From contig JAJGOT010000194.1 of the NCBI GenBank assembly GCA_022457155.1, positions 1 through 64,000 of the forward strand: a stretch of 64,000 bases of DNA, written 5' to 3'. The stretch's first letter is position 1. Each line of letters opens with the position of its first letter. The DNA is from Cladopsammia gracilis. Lineage: Eukaryota > Cnidaria > Anthozoa > Scleractinia > Dendrophylliidae. Positions 1 to 12,250 of the stretch are shown piece after piece. The notes below the pieces were generated by a model, which ran no database searches, was not told where the DNA came from, and was given only the letters and a program-made list of their open reading frames with translations. The translations under genes and the position numbers were made by a program.

Positions 1-895
1 AGGAAGGAAGGAAGGAAGGAAGGAAGGAAGGAAGGAAGGAAGGAAGGAAGGAAGGAAGGAAGGAAGGAAGGAAGGAAGAAAGGAAGGAAGGAAGAAAGGA
101 AGGAAGGAAGGAAGGAAGGAAGGAAGGAAGGAAGGAAGAAAGGAAGGAAGGAAGGAAGGAAGGAAGGAAGGAAGGAAGGAAGGAAGGAAGGAAGGAAGGA
201 AGGAAGGAAGGAAGGAAGGAAGGAAGGAAGAAAGGAAGGAAGGAAGGAAGGAAGGAAGGAAGGAAGGAAGGAAGGAAGGAAGAAAGGAAGGAAGGAAGAA
301 AGGAAGGAAGGAAGGAAGGAAGGAAGGAAGAAAGGAAGGAAGGAAGGAAGGAAGGAAGGAAGGAAGGAAGGAAGGAAGGAAGGAAGGAAGGAAGGAAGGA
401 AGGAAGGAAGGAAGGAAGGAAGGAAGGAAGGAAGGAAGGAAGGAAGGAAGGAAGGAAGGAAGGAAGGAAGGAAGGAAGGAAGGAAGGAAGAAGGAAGGAA
501 GGAAGGAAGGAAGGAAGGAAGGAAGGAAGGAAGGAAGGAAGGAAGGAAGGAAGGAAGGAAGGAAGGAAGGAAGGAAGAAAGGAAGGAAGGAAGGAAGGAA
601 GGAAGGAAGGAAGGAAGGAAGGAAGGAAGAAAGGAAGGAAGGAAGAAAGGAAGGAAGGAAGGAAGGAAGGAAGGAAGGAAGGAAGGAAGGAAGGAAGGAA
701 GAAAGGAAGGAAGGAAGAAAGGAAGGAAGGAAGGAAGGAAGGAAGGAAGGAAGAAAGGAAGGAAGGAAGAAAGGAAGGAAGGAAGAAAGGAAGGAAGGAA
801 GAAAGGAAGGAAGGAAGGAAGGAAGGAAGGAAGGAAGAAAGGAAGGAAGGAAGAAAGGAAGGAAGGAAGAAAGGAAGGAAGGAAAGACGAGAGGG
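1..895. repeat. (GGAA)n microsatellite
   Basis: Almost pure GGAA tetranucleotide array with scattered GAAA variants, cut by the left window edge. A decaying purine-rich tail continues to about 1,020. One strand is all purine, so it could form triplex-type structures (inference). No coding potential. Confidence 0.98.
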
Positions 896-1245
896 TGAAA
901 GAAAGAGAGAGAGTAGAAAGGAAGGAAGGACGAATAGAATTAGGGAGGAGAGAAGTAGGAAAGGGAGGATGGATGAAGGGAGGGAGGGGACAAAAAAAAG
1001 GAAAGGGATGAGAAAGAAGTAAAGAGTAGGGATATCCATTTCCGCACAGTGGAATGCCATTGATAAAATAATGTATCTTTGGTCGCATTGACAGAGTGGT
1101 AGATGCAACAGAGTTCACTGTCATGATAAAGACAGCACAAGCTTTTGTTTGCGCCCCCAAAAAGAGACCATAATAATAACAAGGTGGTCACCAAAAGAGC
1201 ACTAGTCATAAAGTGGGTTTGCGAATGTTGTTTCCTCCCGGGAGG

Positions 1246-1660
1246 GGGGGGGGGGTACTCCCTATAATGGGCTATACGGGGATGCTCCGCCCGAAGAGGC
1301 TACCTTTTTTAGGCTAGAGGTATATGAAAGGTTCGGGATTTCACAAGTTGAAGTATATGAAAGGGTAGGGATTTCACGAAGAATAGGAAAGGGAAGCGAA
1401 GCCATGCCGTTGAAACATAAAAAAGGTAGGGAAAACTGCCATTTAAGTATTATAAAAATGGCTTTCAAAATATATCAAACAGACGCACGTAAAGGCTCTG
1501 AAAGGGGTACCATTTTCATTGAAAGGTATATGAAAGAGGTACCATTTTCAATGAAAGGTATATGAAAGGGGCACCTTTTGTCAAAATCGGTATATGAAAG
1601 GGTAAGGGTTTGGACCTCGGGCGGAGCATCCCCATACAAAACTTTCTTGTGTACCCCCCA
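1246..1660 (+). mobile_element. Short inverted-repeat element, GGGGATGCTCCGCCC family, copy 1
   Basis: Both ends carry GGGGATGCTCCGCCC in inverted orientation (about 1,278-1,292 and 1,618-1,633), outside which lie G-runs and GTAC. The interior is a tandem of the motif GGTATATGAAAGG. A second copy lies inverted at 51,354-51,820. No transposase is encoded, so it is probably a non-autonomous DNA element. About 560 bp of featureless AT-rich DNA follow up to the SINE. Confidence 0.7.
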
Positions 1661-2224
1661 CCCCCCCACCAGGTGTTTCCTAAAGTTGTGTACATTTTAC
1701 ACCTTCCTGAATTTATGTACAAAATATGTACAATGCACTGCCACCAAACGGGACTAAAGAAATCAAAAGTTCCATTTTAGCCAAATTGTACTTGAACTTC
1801 TACAAATCATTCCAGTCATTCCACTGCACATTCGCATGTATGGGAAACCTTTGTAGATTATGATATGACGACTACTGAATGAGATTCATTTATCATGATG
1901 ACTTCTTAATTACCTCCACCATAGTGTCACCTCCAGGATTCAGTGTCTGAATGTCTGGCCCAGTGTCTGGCCTTAAAGACTGATGATCAAAGAAAAAAGG
2001 AAAAAATTAATAATGAAACATCACAAAGAACAGCAAGTATAAGTAGTACATACACATTGTAAAAAATCCATGGAAAAAATTACAGAGACATTAATATTTA
2101 TAGAAAGAAAACTCTAATTAAAGGCAAAAGTGCTCTTGGACCTAGGACAGCTACACCCCTTGTATAATTATAATTTTTATAATCACTAAAAAAATGTTTT
2201 GCCATAATTATATAGTCTCTTTTT

Positions 2225-2520
2225 GTGGAGACACGGTGGTCTAGTGGCTAGCGCGTCGGACTTTCAACCTGAAGGTCGGTGGTTCGAAGCCTGGTCTCTG
2301 TCGTCGTGTTATTTCCTTAGACAAGAAACTTTACTCCACACTGTCTCTCTCCACCCAGATGTATAAATGGGTATCGGCGACAAAATTCTGGGGGGACCCC
2401 TATGATGGACTAGCATCCCATCCAGGAGGGAGTAGCAATATTCCTAGTTGCTTCATGCTACAGAAACCGGGTTAAGCTCCGGCCGTGTGGGCCATCTGGC
2501 TCCTGTGCGACTTTACTTAC
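2225..2520 (+). mobile_element. tRNA-derived SINE
   Basis: An A-box-like TGGTCTAGTGG (2,237-2,247) and a B-box GGTTCGAAGCC (2,281-2,291) form a pol III promoter at tRNA-like spacing. A non-tRNA body follows, ending near CTCCTGTGCGACTTTACTTAC. A diverged, interrupted copy occurs at 8,848-9,672 and shares the ATGCTACAGAAACCGGGTT block. Confidence 0.75.
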
Positions 2521-3724
2521 TTTTATATAGTCTCTTAAATTTAACTGGAAACATTTCATGCTGATTTCCTATTTCTCTCACTTATTGATTTCTAACATGA
2601 TGTTGTACTATAATAATATACATATACCGGTACACGTTGTGGTTCAAATTTTTCCTCTGGTTTGAAAATTTTCAAACCAGTTTGTTTTTTAGTTTTCCTT
2701 CATCTTAGATTTGTCAATGAATCTGAAACTGAGGAAACTAAAGAGAAAACCAGCATGATCAGAAAAATGTGTCTGCCTTTACAGTACATGTTAGCAGATA
2801 AGTTTAAAACAAACCATGTCACGTGCTGGGGTTACTGTCCTCTGCATGGTGTCCTCACCATCAGATCTGTATGAGCCTGCATCAGACATTATTGAAGCCT
2901 GTTTGTTCAATAAACACACAGTCAATGTACACCAATCAGGTCACGCACATGTATTAAAAAAAATCATTATTTTGATCAAATTTATCACATACACAAAATT
3001 TCTATCATGAAAAAAAAAATAGGAAAAGGTAATTAAAAATAATTATAATTATGATGAAATAATTTTTGTTCACAGTATACATGTACTGTACACTGTAATA
3101 TTGAGCACCACACATTCCATCATGTTTACTCATTTCTCTTTTCAGTGTTTGACATGTGAGCAAATGACTGTGTTCCCTATGTGTTCATGTGCATAGTGCA
3201 AAAACCGTTCCCTTCCCTTCATCCATGCCTAAGTAGACTAGTTAGCGCAACTCTTTTTTCAACAAACTTGAATGTACAGCTACAAAATATCCAGCTAAAA
3301 CTATCACATAACCCGATCTTATAATTACTATGAAGCTAATCTCTTGGGAATTACGAAGTTGTGCAGAAGAGTAATGGAAACACACAAAGATTTACCAAGG
3401 TTGATTAATAAAAAATCCAAAAAAAATTCCAAAATCATACCCCTTGTTAAAAAAGTAAGAATTAGGAGCCATCTAACATTACCTCCATTGCGGCTCTTCG
3501 CTTTTTCATCTTTTCCATCAAAGCCCTACAATTCCCCCCAAAAAAGAAAGAAAATTTACAATTTTATATATTTATGTGTCTGGGTATTTAACCTACTGTA
3601 AGGCCTTCAGTACATGTAACTGGGGACACAATTACAGTTAGTGTTAACAATAATTTATACAATGTATATTATAACTCCATAAAATTTATGGGTAAAATTG
3701 ACTTACATGTATAGCTCCCCAAAA

Positions 3725-3970
3725 TATACGTCGGCCAATAAACAGTCAACAGCTGGCCGTAAAACAGCCAACAGTCGACCTGCAAACGACTAACAGTTGG
3801 CCGACAAACAACTGACAGTCAGCTGACAAACAGCCAACTGTCAGCCAACTGTTTACCGACACTTTCAGCAGTTCTCAGATAAAATTGCTGCCCAACAGTC
3901 GGCTGTTTGTTGGCCGACTGTCGATGACCTTTCGGCTACCTGTTGATAGCCTGTTAGTAAGTTGTTATAA
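3725..3970. repeat. Degenerate inverted/tandem repeat of CAACAGTCGGC units
   Basis: The words CAGTC, GTCGGC, GGCCGAC and CAACAG recur in both orientations every 15-30 bp, so the stretch can fold on itself. No coding frame. Likely the core of a small foldback element. Confidence 0.45.
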
Positions 3971-4670
3971 CATTAGGCTGTCGGTGCAACCAACATCATT
4001 TCTGACGATACTCCGCTATTGTCCACCATGTTGTAGTTTGTTTATTCAGACCAAACCCCCCAATTTTAACCATATCCACAGTCAAAGGGCTTCCCAAGGT
4101 CTGTTTTTGTTTTACAATACACTAGCAAGTTCAAAACAAGAATAGGAATAAAAGGTAATATGACAAATTGATCAAAAAATGTTTAAAATACCAATGACAA
4201 GTAATTAAAAACTGTGAGAAAAAAAAGGAGCTTGAGATAAGAGAAGGGCACTGATGATCAGAGAGCCAAACTTTTTTTTTTGTATTCAAAGATTAATTTT
4301 GTGTGATAAAGCAATTCATTTCTCTCTCAATTATGTCAGCTGTTACCAATACTCAATTGAAAAATAATCTATGCTCAAATACTTTGTATCTCAGGATAGA
4401 TTTGTTTGTACTGTAGTATTTTGTCAACATCCATGGACTTGTTCACTTACAGTAGTTGTTGGAAGGCATTGACGGCATATGGGACTTGAATGTAATTGGA
4501 CCCATCCAACAGATGTGGATGAAAGCTTCTGAGCAAATCTGTATGATCCTGAGATACAACGTATTCAAGCAGATTGAAATATTACACCAGGATAAATTAA
4601 TTTACATCATTGTACACCTGTACAGTGAGCATAGATAGAGTACACCGGTACAGTAAGCATAGATAGAGCA

Positions 4671-4701
4671 TAGATATCGCCTCTTAAAGAGGCGATATCT
4701 A
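4671..4701. repeat. Perfect 31-bp palindrome
   Basis: Two 15-bp arms, TAGATATCGCCTCTT and its complement, flank one central A. It sits just after a local duplication of the word AGCATAGATAGAG. Confidence 0.85.
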
Positions 4702-5129
4702 CATTGTATGCTCTAGACAACAGTGACTAACACTCTCTAATAACTTGCCTGTTTGTGCTATCCATATTGTTTCTTAAGTTTGTTGCTTCCTCGACCGGTA
4801 ATTATATCTTCTGACACTTCTAATCTCAGTCAAAGTTCAATCAATTCAAGCTTGAGCTTGTCACTTGCCTAGATAGCAATTTCCTTGACTTTACTTTAGC
4901 TTTAAGTAAGCTTATATGTGCACGAAAAAAATAGACGTTGTGTCAACAAAGGCATCATTCCTTGCCTAAGTTTTTAAATAACGCATTAAATTGCTGTTGC
5001 ACCACATCATGTACTTGTATAGCTTTCATCCACGATCCGTCTTTGTCATGTTGAAGCTTTAAAATAAGCTTCATATTGGCAGATCAGTTACTTGGATACT
5101 TCGTGTAATTTAGCTCCGCAGGTGTAAAC

Positions 5130-5465
5130 ATGTCCATTTCATACGACGTTATTTCCGCATGTCACCTCGTAAACCCTCAGCAAGAGGACTTTGTGATTTT
5201 AGAAAACAAATCCACAGCTCTTAAAGAGAAAGATCAACTGAAAAGTTCCACAAAAATTACCAGAAATCCGCACAAACAGGGAATATTTATAATACAAGTT
5301 GACACTTTTCCTCACCAGAAATACTGGAGCCCAGTCTCCCATCCAACAAAACTACCCAGAAACTCTTGCAATAGTTTTCGTCGTTGTCAAATACACTGTG
5401 ATAAACACCGGTTTTTTATGCCGAAAGTTTGCCTAAGTTTCTCATCATTTTTGCTTTCAGGTTAA
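5130..5465 (+). CDS. Possible hypothetical ORF or first exon
   Basis: An ATG-initiated 111-codon frame whose first half looks protein-like (contains QQEDFVILENKS) and whose second half does not. It could be an upstream exon of the gene beginning at 8,308, but no strong GT donor in the needed phase is visible. No family recognised. It may be chance; transcript data would decide. Confidence 0.2.
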   Translation: MSISYDVISACHLVNPQQEDFVILENKSTALKEKDQLKSSTKITRNPHKQGIFIIQVDTFPHQKYWSPVSHPTKLPRNSCNSFRRCQIHCDKHRFFMPKVCLSFSSFLLSG

Positions 5466-6836
5466 CTACTGTTACGTCGTGGTGTGCCTGAGTATAAACT
5501 CTAGTTAAATTGGCCTTTGATAGTGATATTGGTCTTGAACAAAAGTCGTTTTGACTGAAAAGGAACTGCGTTGTTTCGTTGCGTGTAATTATACATTCGA
5601 CCAAGCCATATCCTTCCTTCCTTCTCTATCTCCAAAGGAACAGAACAATAATTCAAAGCTATGGTAGGTCTATAATGGTGAATGATATACTCTAAAACTA
5701 GAAATACGTAGGTAAACAAACTGCTTTGTAATGCAATGTGGTTTTCAAGGAGGTAAGCTTACATTATTGTACAGTTCAATATTCAGTCGCTCATCAGAAT
5801 TACAATAGCTGCAAAATATAGCTTTGATCTTATGTAAACTAAACTTAATTCTTAAGTTAGGTTGCTTACATTTTGCATAAAATTATATTTTTAGTTTAGT
5901 GAAGGGCCTAAAACATCTGGGTCTTTTGTATTCGATTCAGTAAAGTTTTGGGCCATATAAGCTACATGTTAGCTTAATTATAATCAGAAACCCATTTCTG
6001 TTATAATACAGTCAACTCTCTCTAAAGGTTGATTTGCAAGGTACAACTTTGTCGCATGCGACATGCATATGCCATTGCTACGACATGCTTACAACAGAAA
6101 TTGCTTTGTGTAAATCAACTTAAATCATGTTTAAGTATTGGCATAAGTGGTCACATGCAACAGTCAGCCCTAAGACGGACACCATAGGAACCTAAACCAA
6201 CTGTCCGTCTTACAGAGGTACATGTATGTGTCTGTCTTAAAGAAAATAACTTAGTTTCCTTACCCTGGCACCATCCAACATGTATGTCTAGTAAGTGTAA
6301 TATTCAAGATCTCCATCTTGGACTCTTTCACAGGTTTTATTTCTTGTTCATCTTTCCTCTCATCTCCCTCTCTTTCCATGGTGCTTTTCAACATTAATTT
6401 TTCAGATTTTCAGTACAACCTGACAATTATACAGGGTTTGGCCTAGTGCTGGTCACTAGTCTGTAAAATGTTTTTCCATGTGAGATCACAACAAGTGAGC
6501 ACAAACCATCATACCAAATGAAACACCAAAGCCATGTCAAAGGTTTGTTTCTCGATCATGGAAAAACGTCAAGAAGATATAAGATTCAGCTTTCTATAAA
6601 ATCAAATCCATTAACATTTTGATTTCTAACCAATGCTATATTTTTTTTTTTATTTTTTTATTTTTTTTGTAGCCAACAAGGCTAGTGAAAATAATTTATA
6701 AACCCACCTGCCAAATGAATGTTTAAAGAGCATGTATACATATGCTAGTTGGCAAAAAGTACCATTAGTCTTGAGCCCTGCTATGTACATGTAGACATGT
6801 TGGCTGAGTCTTGTGTCCTTATTACAATCTACTTAA
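5466..6836. other. Gene-free stretch
   Basis: AT-rich sequence without a supported gene. Around 6,010-6,240 the words CAGTCAACTCTCTC and ACTGTCCGTCTTA resemble ends of pogo/Tigger-like elements. A T-rich tract lies at 6,640-6,670. Confidence 0.4.
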
Positions 6837-7663
6837 GGTCGCGGGGGACAGGTTCCGCTCATCAGTATGCATTTATGAAAACAGTATGCACGAAGTGCGA
6901 CGGTTGATACCGAAAATGCGCGAAATATCCACGAACAGGCTCTGCAATGTATCTGCATCAATAATTGCACGTGCAAAGCGCTGTCTGGTAAAAAACACTA
7001 TTTTTAACGCATTATTCTTTCCTCATGAAGTGTTGACAATAGCCCGTGGATTAAAATTAGCAAAATTACCATAAATTTATATTTTTTGCATTCGTGTTTG
7101 CTCGGGAACCCTTCGGAAGCGTAAAAACAAGCAATTTTGTGTCCAAGAATTCCGAGCGGATAGAGAATTTCATGAGTTGACACTGCAAGGAGGTAAACTA
7201 GGTGTATTGTAGATTGTCATATCTGACTCGAAATTTTTAAATAGGCTTTCAAAGGGAAGATATGAGGCTTCAAATTCTAACATGGACAATTTTACTCCTT
7301 TAAAAGCTAATAACTTTTAATTAAAAATGAAATCAAAAAGTCGGAGTCAGATATGACACAATAGACGTTTTGACGGATCAGTGAGTGGGGAAATCAACTT
7401 GCTTTGTGTTCTTCTCGAGGAGAAAACTTGGACACAAAACCACGTTTTAAGAAAAGATAACTTTAGTGGCTTACAGTATTGCCGCAAAGCGCGATCCCTT
7501 CAATAAAAAACAATACTTACGCACTTCCATCATTCGCCAATATCTCTGTTAAATTTTAGCGAAATCGGCTTTCAAACCTTCACGATATAACGTTTTTAAA
7601 AGTGACACCCCTGCCAAAATTTTGCCTTATGAATTTATTCATGGCCAAGTATCCCCCGCGACC
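6837..7663. mobile_element. TTAA-flanked inverted-repeat element, GGTCGCGGGGGA family
   Basis: TTAA at 6,833-6,836 is followed by GGTCGCGGGGGA. The complement TCCCCCGCGACC ends at 7,663 and is followed by TTAA at 7,664-7,667. TTAA duplication is typical of piggyBac and Kolobok transposons (established knowledge). The 827-bp interior has no transposase, so it is non-autonomous. Confidence 0.7.
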
Positions 7664-7788
7664 TTAATCTAGGTCATTATTTTCATAAGACCAAATGCCT
7701 TTATCAGCGGATCTGGAGGTGGGCCCATTGAAGGGTGGGGCAGGTTCCGCTTTTTGTTTGAAGTTACATGAAGCAAGGCCCTGAAGAC

Positions 7789-7993
7789 CAACAAATAGCC
7801 CTTATCGTAGATGAGTACGCCATGCCAACATATCAGCGGTTTCTCGCTTTCTTGACCCTATAGTCTCGTTTTGATGTTTACGCTCATCGTCGTCAGAGGT
7901 TCTCGTAAGCATCAAAACGAGACTATAGGGTCAAGAAAGCGAGACCGCTGATATGTTGGCGTGGCGTACTCATCCACGATAAGGGCTGTTGTC
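7789..7993. mobile_element. Foldback (hairpin) element
   Basis: Two arms of about 85 bp, ending with AAGGGCT/AGCCCTT-type sequence and sharing GACTATAGGGTCAAGAAAGC, lie inverted around a 35-bp loop. Near-perfect pairing indicates a young insertion. No coding content. Confidence 0.8.
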
Positions 7994-8307
7994 TATTCCT
8001 TTACTAACCCTCCAGTTACCACTCCCAACCCCGACAATCCCAGTATTGGGGTTAATAAAGTTTCTATTATTCTATGACTTAACGAAAACACCTTGTGTGT
8101 TTCTACGATTTTCTACAGTTATCACAATGGTAATTTGGGCAGTGTGCTTGTAATGCTTTGAAAACACAAGCCAAAAGAGACCATTTCAAGTTCTCCCAAA
8201 CCACAATTGATCAAAACTACATGTTATTATATTACCCAATCAAAATACAGAAAATTAATTATTCAGCCTGTGTTATTTTAATAAGCATTATTTGTGTCTT
8301 ACTGCAG

Positions 8308-8788
8308 GAAGCCGAAAGCGATTCAGACTGGGACAGTCTACCTGGGGATGTCCCAGAAGCTTCATCAAGCCCTGAACCCACTCCAAGACATCAACCAGCC
8401 CCTCCATCAGGGTCCCCTAAATCTCAAGTGTCTCATAAGAAACCTCAGGTCAGGACACAGGCAGCATTAGCAACCCCAGAAAAAATGTCTCCAGTACATT
8501 CTCCACAAAGTCGAGCAAAGACCATGCCAGTTACGCCATCTTCTCATATGCCCAGTCAGATGTATGGCAAACCTGGGATTACCAACTTTGTCGATAGAAG
8601 TAGTGGTATAAGTGCAACAACATTCACTGATCAGGGTTTGGAGAACCGACAGAACAGGGAAGTTAAACCTAATATTAATGAAAACAGAGTTAAACAGAGC
8701 AGTAAAGGAAGAGGAGATGATGGAATTAACATTGAAATGAATGAGGTGGATTATCATCAACACAATCCACCATTTACTGATTTTCAAG
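8308..8788 (+). CDS. Unidentified multi-exon gene, exon (acidic/proline-rich region)
   Basis: Internal exon between acceptor ACTGCAG and donor AAG|GTGGGT, open in the frame that starts EAESDSDWDSLPGD. About 160 residues, low complexity, rich in Ser, Pro and Gln, probably disordered. It ends after the first base of a codon, and the next exon at 9,784 completes that codon as Ala. Across the four linked exons the frame is continuous for 425 residues to a stop at 13,176. The preceding exon must end in phase 0 and was not found, so the N-terminus is missing. Product unknown; only the C-terminal exon looks like a folded domain. Confidence 0.75.
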
Positions 8789-8847
8789 GTGGGTTTATCA
8801 GCAAATCAGCTTAAAAACCAGGACCCAACAGCGTGAATGAAATCAAA

Positions 8848-9672
8848 TGCACATGACTCAATGGTTAGCATGTTGGACCTCAGCTACAGGGAGATCTGAA
8901 GGTCGATGATTCAAGGCCTAGTCTCCACCATTGTGTCATTTCTTAACTCTATAAGCCCTAACATCAAAATTTAAATTCTCATTTCTAGTCCTATACATTT
9001 CCTATAGAAGTAGTGGGGAGAAATTGTTTAGATATCAAGAGAACTCATCTTGTGTGATCATGTCCTTAATTCTCATGACCTTTTTGATTGATAAGGCATT
9101 AATCTTACAAGGAGAAATTTGATGCTGATCACTCTTAGGGCTTAAAGGGTTAATAGGCAAGGAACTTTGCTCCACATTGTCTATCTGTACCTGGGTGTAT
9201 AAGTGACTACTGCTCTCCTCATATTACAAAGGTGCACTTATCTCGCGATTCGATATTGAGGACCCTAGAACCTGGAAATCTGTCTGCTTAAAATGTAATA
9301 CGCCACGCAACCTTTCTGAGCCTATTAATTTTCGTGTTGTTATTAGTTACTATATTTTACCATTTTATTTGAGTGTTTAGAATTTTGTTAATCTTGGGCC
9401 CACAGTAATTGGCGGCAGCTGTTGTGGTCACCCTGCCATAACCCAGTAGTTGTTTTCTTTGTTCTTATCATTTTGTTTGTTATTAGTTTATTTGAAGGCA
9501 AAGTCTAATAAATAAATAAATAAATAAATAAATATAATGCTACATGTGGGGGTACATTAAAACTCTGCAATGGGCTAGGAGCACTCCTAGTACAGTATCT
9601 TCATAATGCTACAGAAACCGGGTTCAGCTCTGGCCATGTGAACCATCTGCGGTGCCTGTGCAACATTACCTT
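8848..9672 (+). mobile_element. Interrupted SINE copy
   Basis: Relative of the SINE at 2,225-2,520, with a decayed A-box near 8,862 and a B-box-like GATTCAAGGCC (8,908-8,918). The body is interrupted twice, by about 205 bp near 8,942-9,148 and by a LINE-like 3' end at 9,215-9,535. The shared tail ATGCTACAGAAACCGGGTT returns at 9,607. It lies inside an intron of the unidentified gene. Confidence 0.6.
9215..9535 (+). mobile_element. LINE-like 3' end inserted in the SINE
   Basis: About 320 bp without an ORF, ending in a run of AATA units (9,505-9,533). Short tandem A-rich 3' tails of this type are usual for CR1/L2-like LINEs (established knowledge). No reverse transcriptase sequence remains, so the family is uncertain. 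Confidence 0.45.
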
Positions 9673-9783
9673 ACGTTTTGCCATTAGATATTATTTTTGT
9701 TGTTGTTTTTTATGTAAACTTAAATGCTTTGTTTTCATTACTCTCATTTAACACATACATATATGTATGTTATTTCACAACAG

Positions 9784-10102
9784 CTGCTCTTCCAAAACAA
9801 GACTCTGTAAACCTCAACATGCAGACTGAAAAACCCAAGAAAGGCAAAGTTAAGTCTCCTTATGTAACCAACAAAGATGCACACGATGAAAACCATTCAT
9901 GGGATTCTGACAGTGCTACCGAGAAGGAGCCAATTTCTCACAGCAGACAGCACTTAACACCTCGTGAAAAGAATTCAAAGAAACCAAAGAGGCAACATGA
10001 ACCAAATAACTTGGCAGATGAAACAAGCCCTGAAAATCATGACTCAGATAATACCTTAAAAACATGCTGTGTACCTTTAAATACTGACATGCAAGTGACT
10101 GG
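9784..10102 (+). CDS. Unidentified multi-exon gene, second visible exon
   Basis: Bounded by acceptor TTTCACAACAG and donor GG|GTAAGC. In the frame set by the previous exon it encodes about 106 hydrophilic residues (AALPKQDSVNLNMQTEKPKK onward), rich in Lys, Ser, Asp and His, with a basic KKPKRQ patch resembling a nuclear localisation signal. It leaves two bases of a codon, completed as Gly by the exon at 11,354. Probably disordered; no domain recognised. Confidence 0.75.
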
Positions 10103-10538
10103 GTAAGCAATTACAAAATAAATGTATGTATGACTGATGATTTGCATTGCAGTACATGTATGTAAAACCTGGACATAACTTAAAAACTGAAATTACTAAA
10201 TTATCTACAGGAATAAATGCCCAAAGTGTTTGTTTAGTACAAACTTTGAATCTTATAGGGTGCATTCACTTGGCCATAAATTATTCTGGAAGTATAAACA
10301 ATAGTTTCTGAAAATTGTTTGTTCAGGCACATTTGCAGTATACATGTGTATCTGCCAAAACATGCTAAGCCTTATAATACAATAATAAGGAAAATGTAGT
10401 TTTCCAGTGTCTCCAAAATCTGTGTATTCTTATTCCAGAATACAGTCAAAAGAGCACGCCCTTAGTGGGGATCAAGTTCAGTGGAGGCTGATTTGATCAT
10501 GAAAAGACAGTGAAGTGAAGCTGGGGAAACTGTATTAA

Positions 10539-10725
10539 AGGCCCCCCTTCACCCAAAATGCTGTGCGAGCTGTGATCACTTTCTGTGCTGAATTTCGTGT
10601 AACACAAAATTCACGCTTGAATGCATGCAACCAATCAGATCACGCATATGAACATTATGAATGTATATGGAGTGTTTCAAAACAAAAACAAATGACCGCA
10701 TCTTCCTTTGGGTGAAGGTGGGCCT
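10539..10725 (+). mobile_element. TTAA-flanked MITE, AGGCCCACCTTCACCC family, copy 1
   Basis: A 187-bp element with ends AGGCCCCCCTTCACCC and GGGTGAAGGTGGGCCT between two TTAA sites (10,535 and 10,726). It matches a second copy at 50,974-51,148 in the same orientation. It lies in an intron of the unidentified gene. Confidence 0.85.
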
Positions 10726-10915
10726 TTAATATGGTTTGAGTCAGTGGAAAGTGCGAATTATAGGGAGTTCAAGCTATCTAGATTCTACAGCTGTATGTAC
10801 TTGTCTAAATGAAACATGTCCTATGTGATCACCTGTAAGTATCTTAGTAACTCCCTTGTCTCAACAAAATACAAAAGTCATGGTTAATGAACATGACACG
10901 TGTGAGACATTTACT

Positions 10916-11329
10916 ATAATTGAAGGGCTCCTTGCAAGGATGTCCTAAGTGCGTTTTTGGTAACTTTCACTAAAATTGTATGTTTTAGGCCTTTAAAAGT
11001 ACACTTATGTCAAATTAATGATTTATTATTGTTAAGGTACTTAAAACAGCTCCAAAATGGGGAAGAAAATCCATCTTTGAGAAAATGTTTTGGGCCCCTA
11101 TGAGACCCTATGGCCCCCAGGACACGCTATGTATCTTTTCAAAAGTAAAAATTATTCTGTTCGAAGATAGAAGATTTGTTGACCTGGTTTAAATCCTTCC
11201 AGTCATATTTACATGATCCAGTTATAATTTTGGCAAGTGAGTCCCTTTTGAGGCCAAAAATCCAAGATTTCAGTGGAAATTTTCCAAAAAAAGCACTTAG
11301 GACATTATTGCAAGGAGCCCTTCAATTAT
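10916..11329. mobile_element. Inverted-repeat element, TTGAAGGGCTCCTTGCAA family
   Basis: Terminal AATTGAAGGGCTCCTTGCAA (10,918-10,937) is mirrored at 11,308-11,327, and the similarity continues inward (GTCCTAAGTGC / GCACTTAGGAC). No coding frame. It ends about 25 bp before the splice acceptor of the exon at 11,354. Confidence 0.8.
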
Positions 11330-11353
11330 TAAAATTAGTTTTTTTTCTTGTAG

Positions 11354-11443
11354 ATGTTCATATCATTTTGAGCATGGTCGCAACCACCAATTGGATGTGG
11401 GCCCTGAATGGAAAGAAGCTTACATGAAGAAAGTCGCAGACAG
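11354..11443 (+). CDS. Unidentified multi-exon gene, 90-bp exon
   Basis: Short exon with acceptor TTTTTTCTTGTAG and donor ACAG|GTATGG. The open frame from the previous exon continues through CSYHFEHGRNHQLDVGPEWK and leaves two bases of an Arg codon. A polypyrimidine tract precedes it. Start and end were fixed by phase agreement with both neighbours. Confidence 0.7.
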
Positions 11444-11967
11444 GTATGGTATAACTCAATTGTTACAGCCTTGGTTAATCTGCCCTCATCTTTCTCCAAG
11501 TTCTACTGATTAGTTGGTTTAGTAATTATCATTGGTTACTGGTATGTTATAGCCAAGGGGAGGCTAACAAATTCTGCATCTAATGATGAACAATAAATGA
11601 AGTAAATAAAAATTAAAAATCAATGGGAATTTCAGTTGAAATCGACAAAGTGGCTCTACAGGAGATACATGTAATGTAGTGTTGGCAGTAGTAAGTGTGA
11701 CCAATTGCATTGTTGAGTTCTATAAGCAGGCATGAATTAAAAAAAAAAAACGTGAAAGAAGTGCTTTTCGCATTTCTCAAGTGTTTCTTTTTTATTCCCA
11801 AGTGCTTTTATAACTCGACAATAGAGTACCAAGGTGTGACGTCACAAAAATTTAAATTTGTGAAATTATGGGATTTGATTAGAAGCAAATTGAGGCAAAA
11901 TTAGAAGGGTTTGTACATGAAGTCTTCAGAACATAAAAGTGCCAATATCTCACCCTCAATTACAATA

Positions 11968-12250
11968 GAGCAGTTTTCAATTGAGTGTCGAAAGTAATTA
12001 CACAATTGCTTTGGTTTTGCATTGCTACGCTTTGTGATTGGCTAAAAAATCTCGCGCCACTTTCTCGACCAATCAGAAGTAAAACCAAAACCAATCGTGA
12101 CTTGCTCGCACGCGTTTTCCCGCGCTTGGCGCCGCCGACATGTAATTCCTTCGAGCTCTGATTGGTTCATTGGATTGTTTACGACTGCTGTGATTGGTCA
12201 GAGTAATTACTTTGGTTTTGGTTTTACGACACTCAATTGAAAACTGCCCT
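11968..12250. mobile_element. MITE with GCAGTTTTCAATTGAGTGTCG ends
   Basis: The left end AGCAGTTTTCAATTGAGTGT and the right end ACACTCAATTGAAAACTGCC are inverted copies. The interior has two CCAATCA-type words and short inverted GTAATTAC blocks. Length 283 bp, no ORF. It lies in the intron before the last exon of the unidentified gene. Confidence 0.8.

Larger units (their letters stand above)
2521..5129. other. Gene-free stretch with small repeats
   Basis: AT-rich DNA with no convincing exon. It contains a GGTTTGAAAATTTTCAAACC palindrome (about 2,659-2,680) that is also represented near 54,945-55,055, the GTCGGC/CAACAG repeat patch and the short perfect palindrome listed separately. Confidence 0.5.

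Noticed and set aside
940..1209. 89-codon frame after the microsatellite
   Set aside because: The C-terminal half is translated purine/pyrimidine repeat; no conserved features.
8467..8787. 106-codon minus-strand frame opposite the first exon of the unidentified gene
   Set aside because: The plus strand has splice sites and frame continuity with three further exons; the antisense frame has none.
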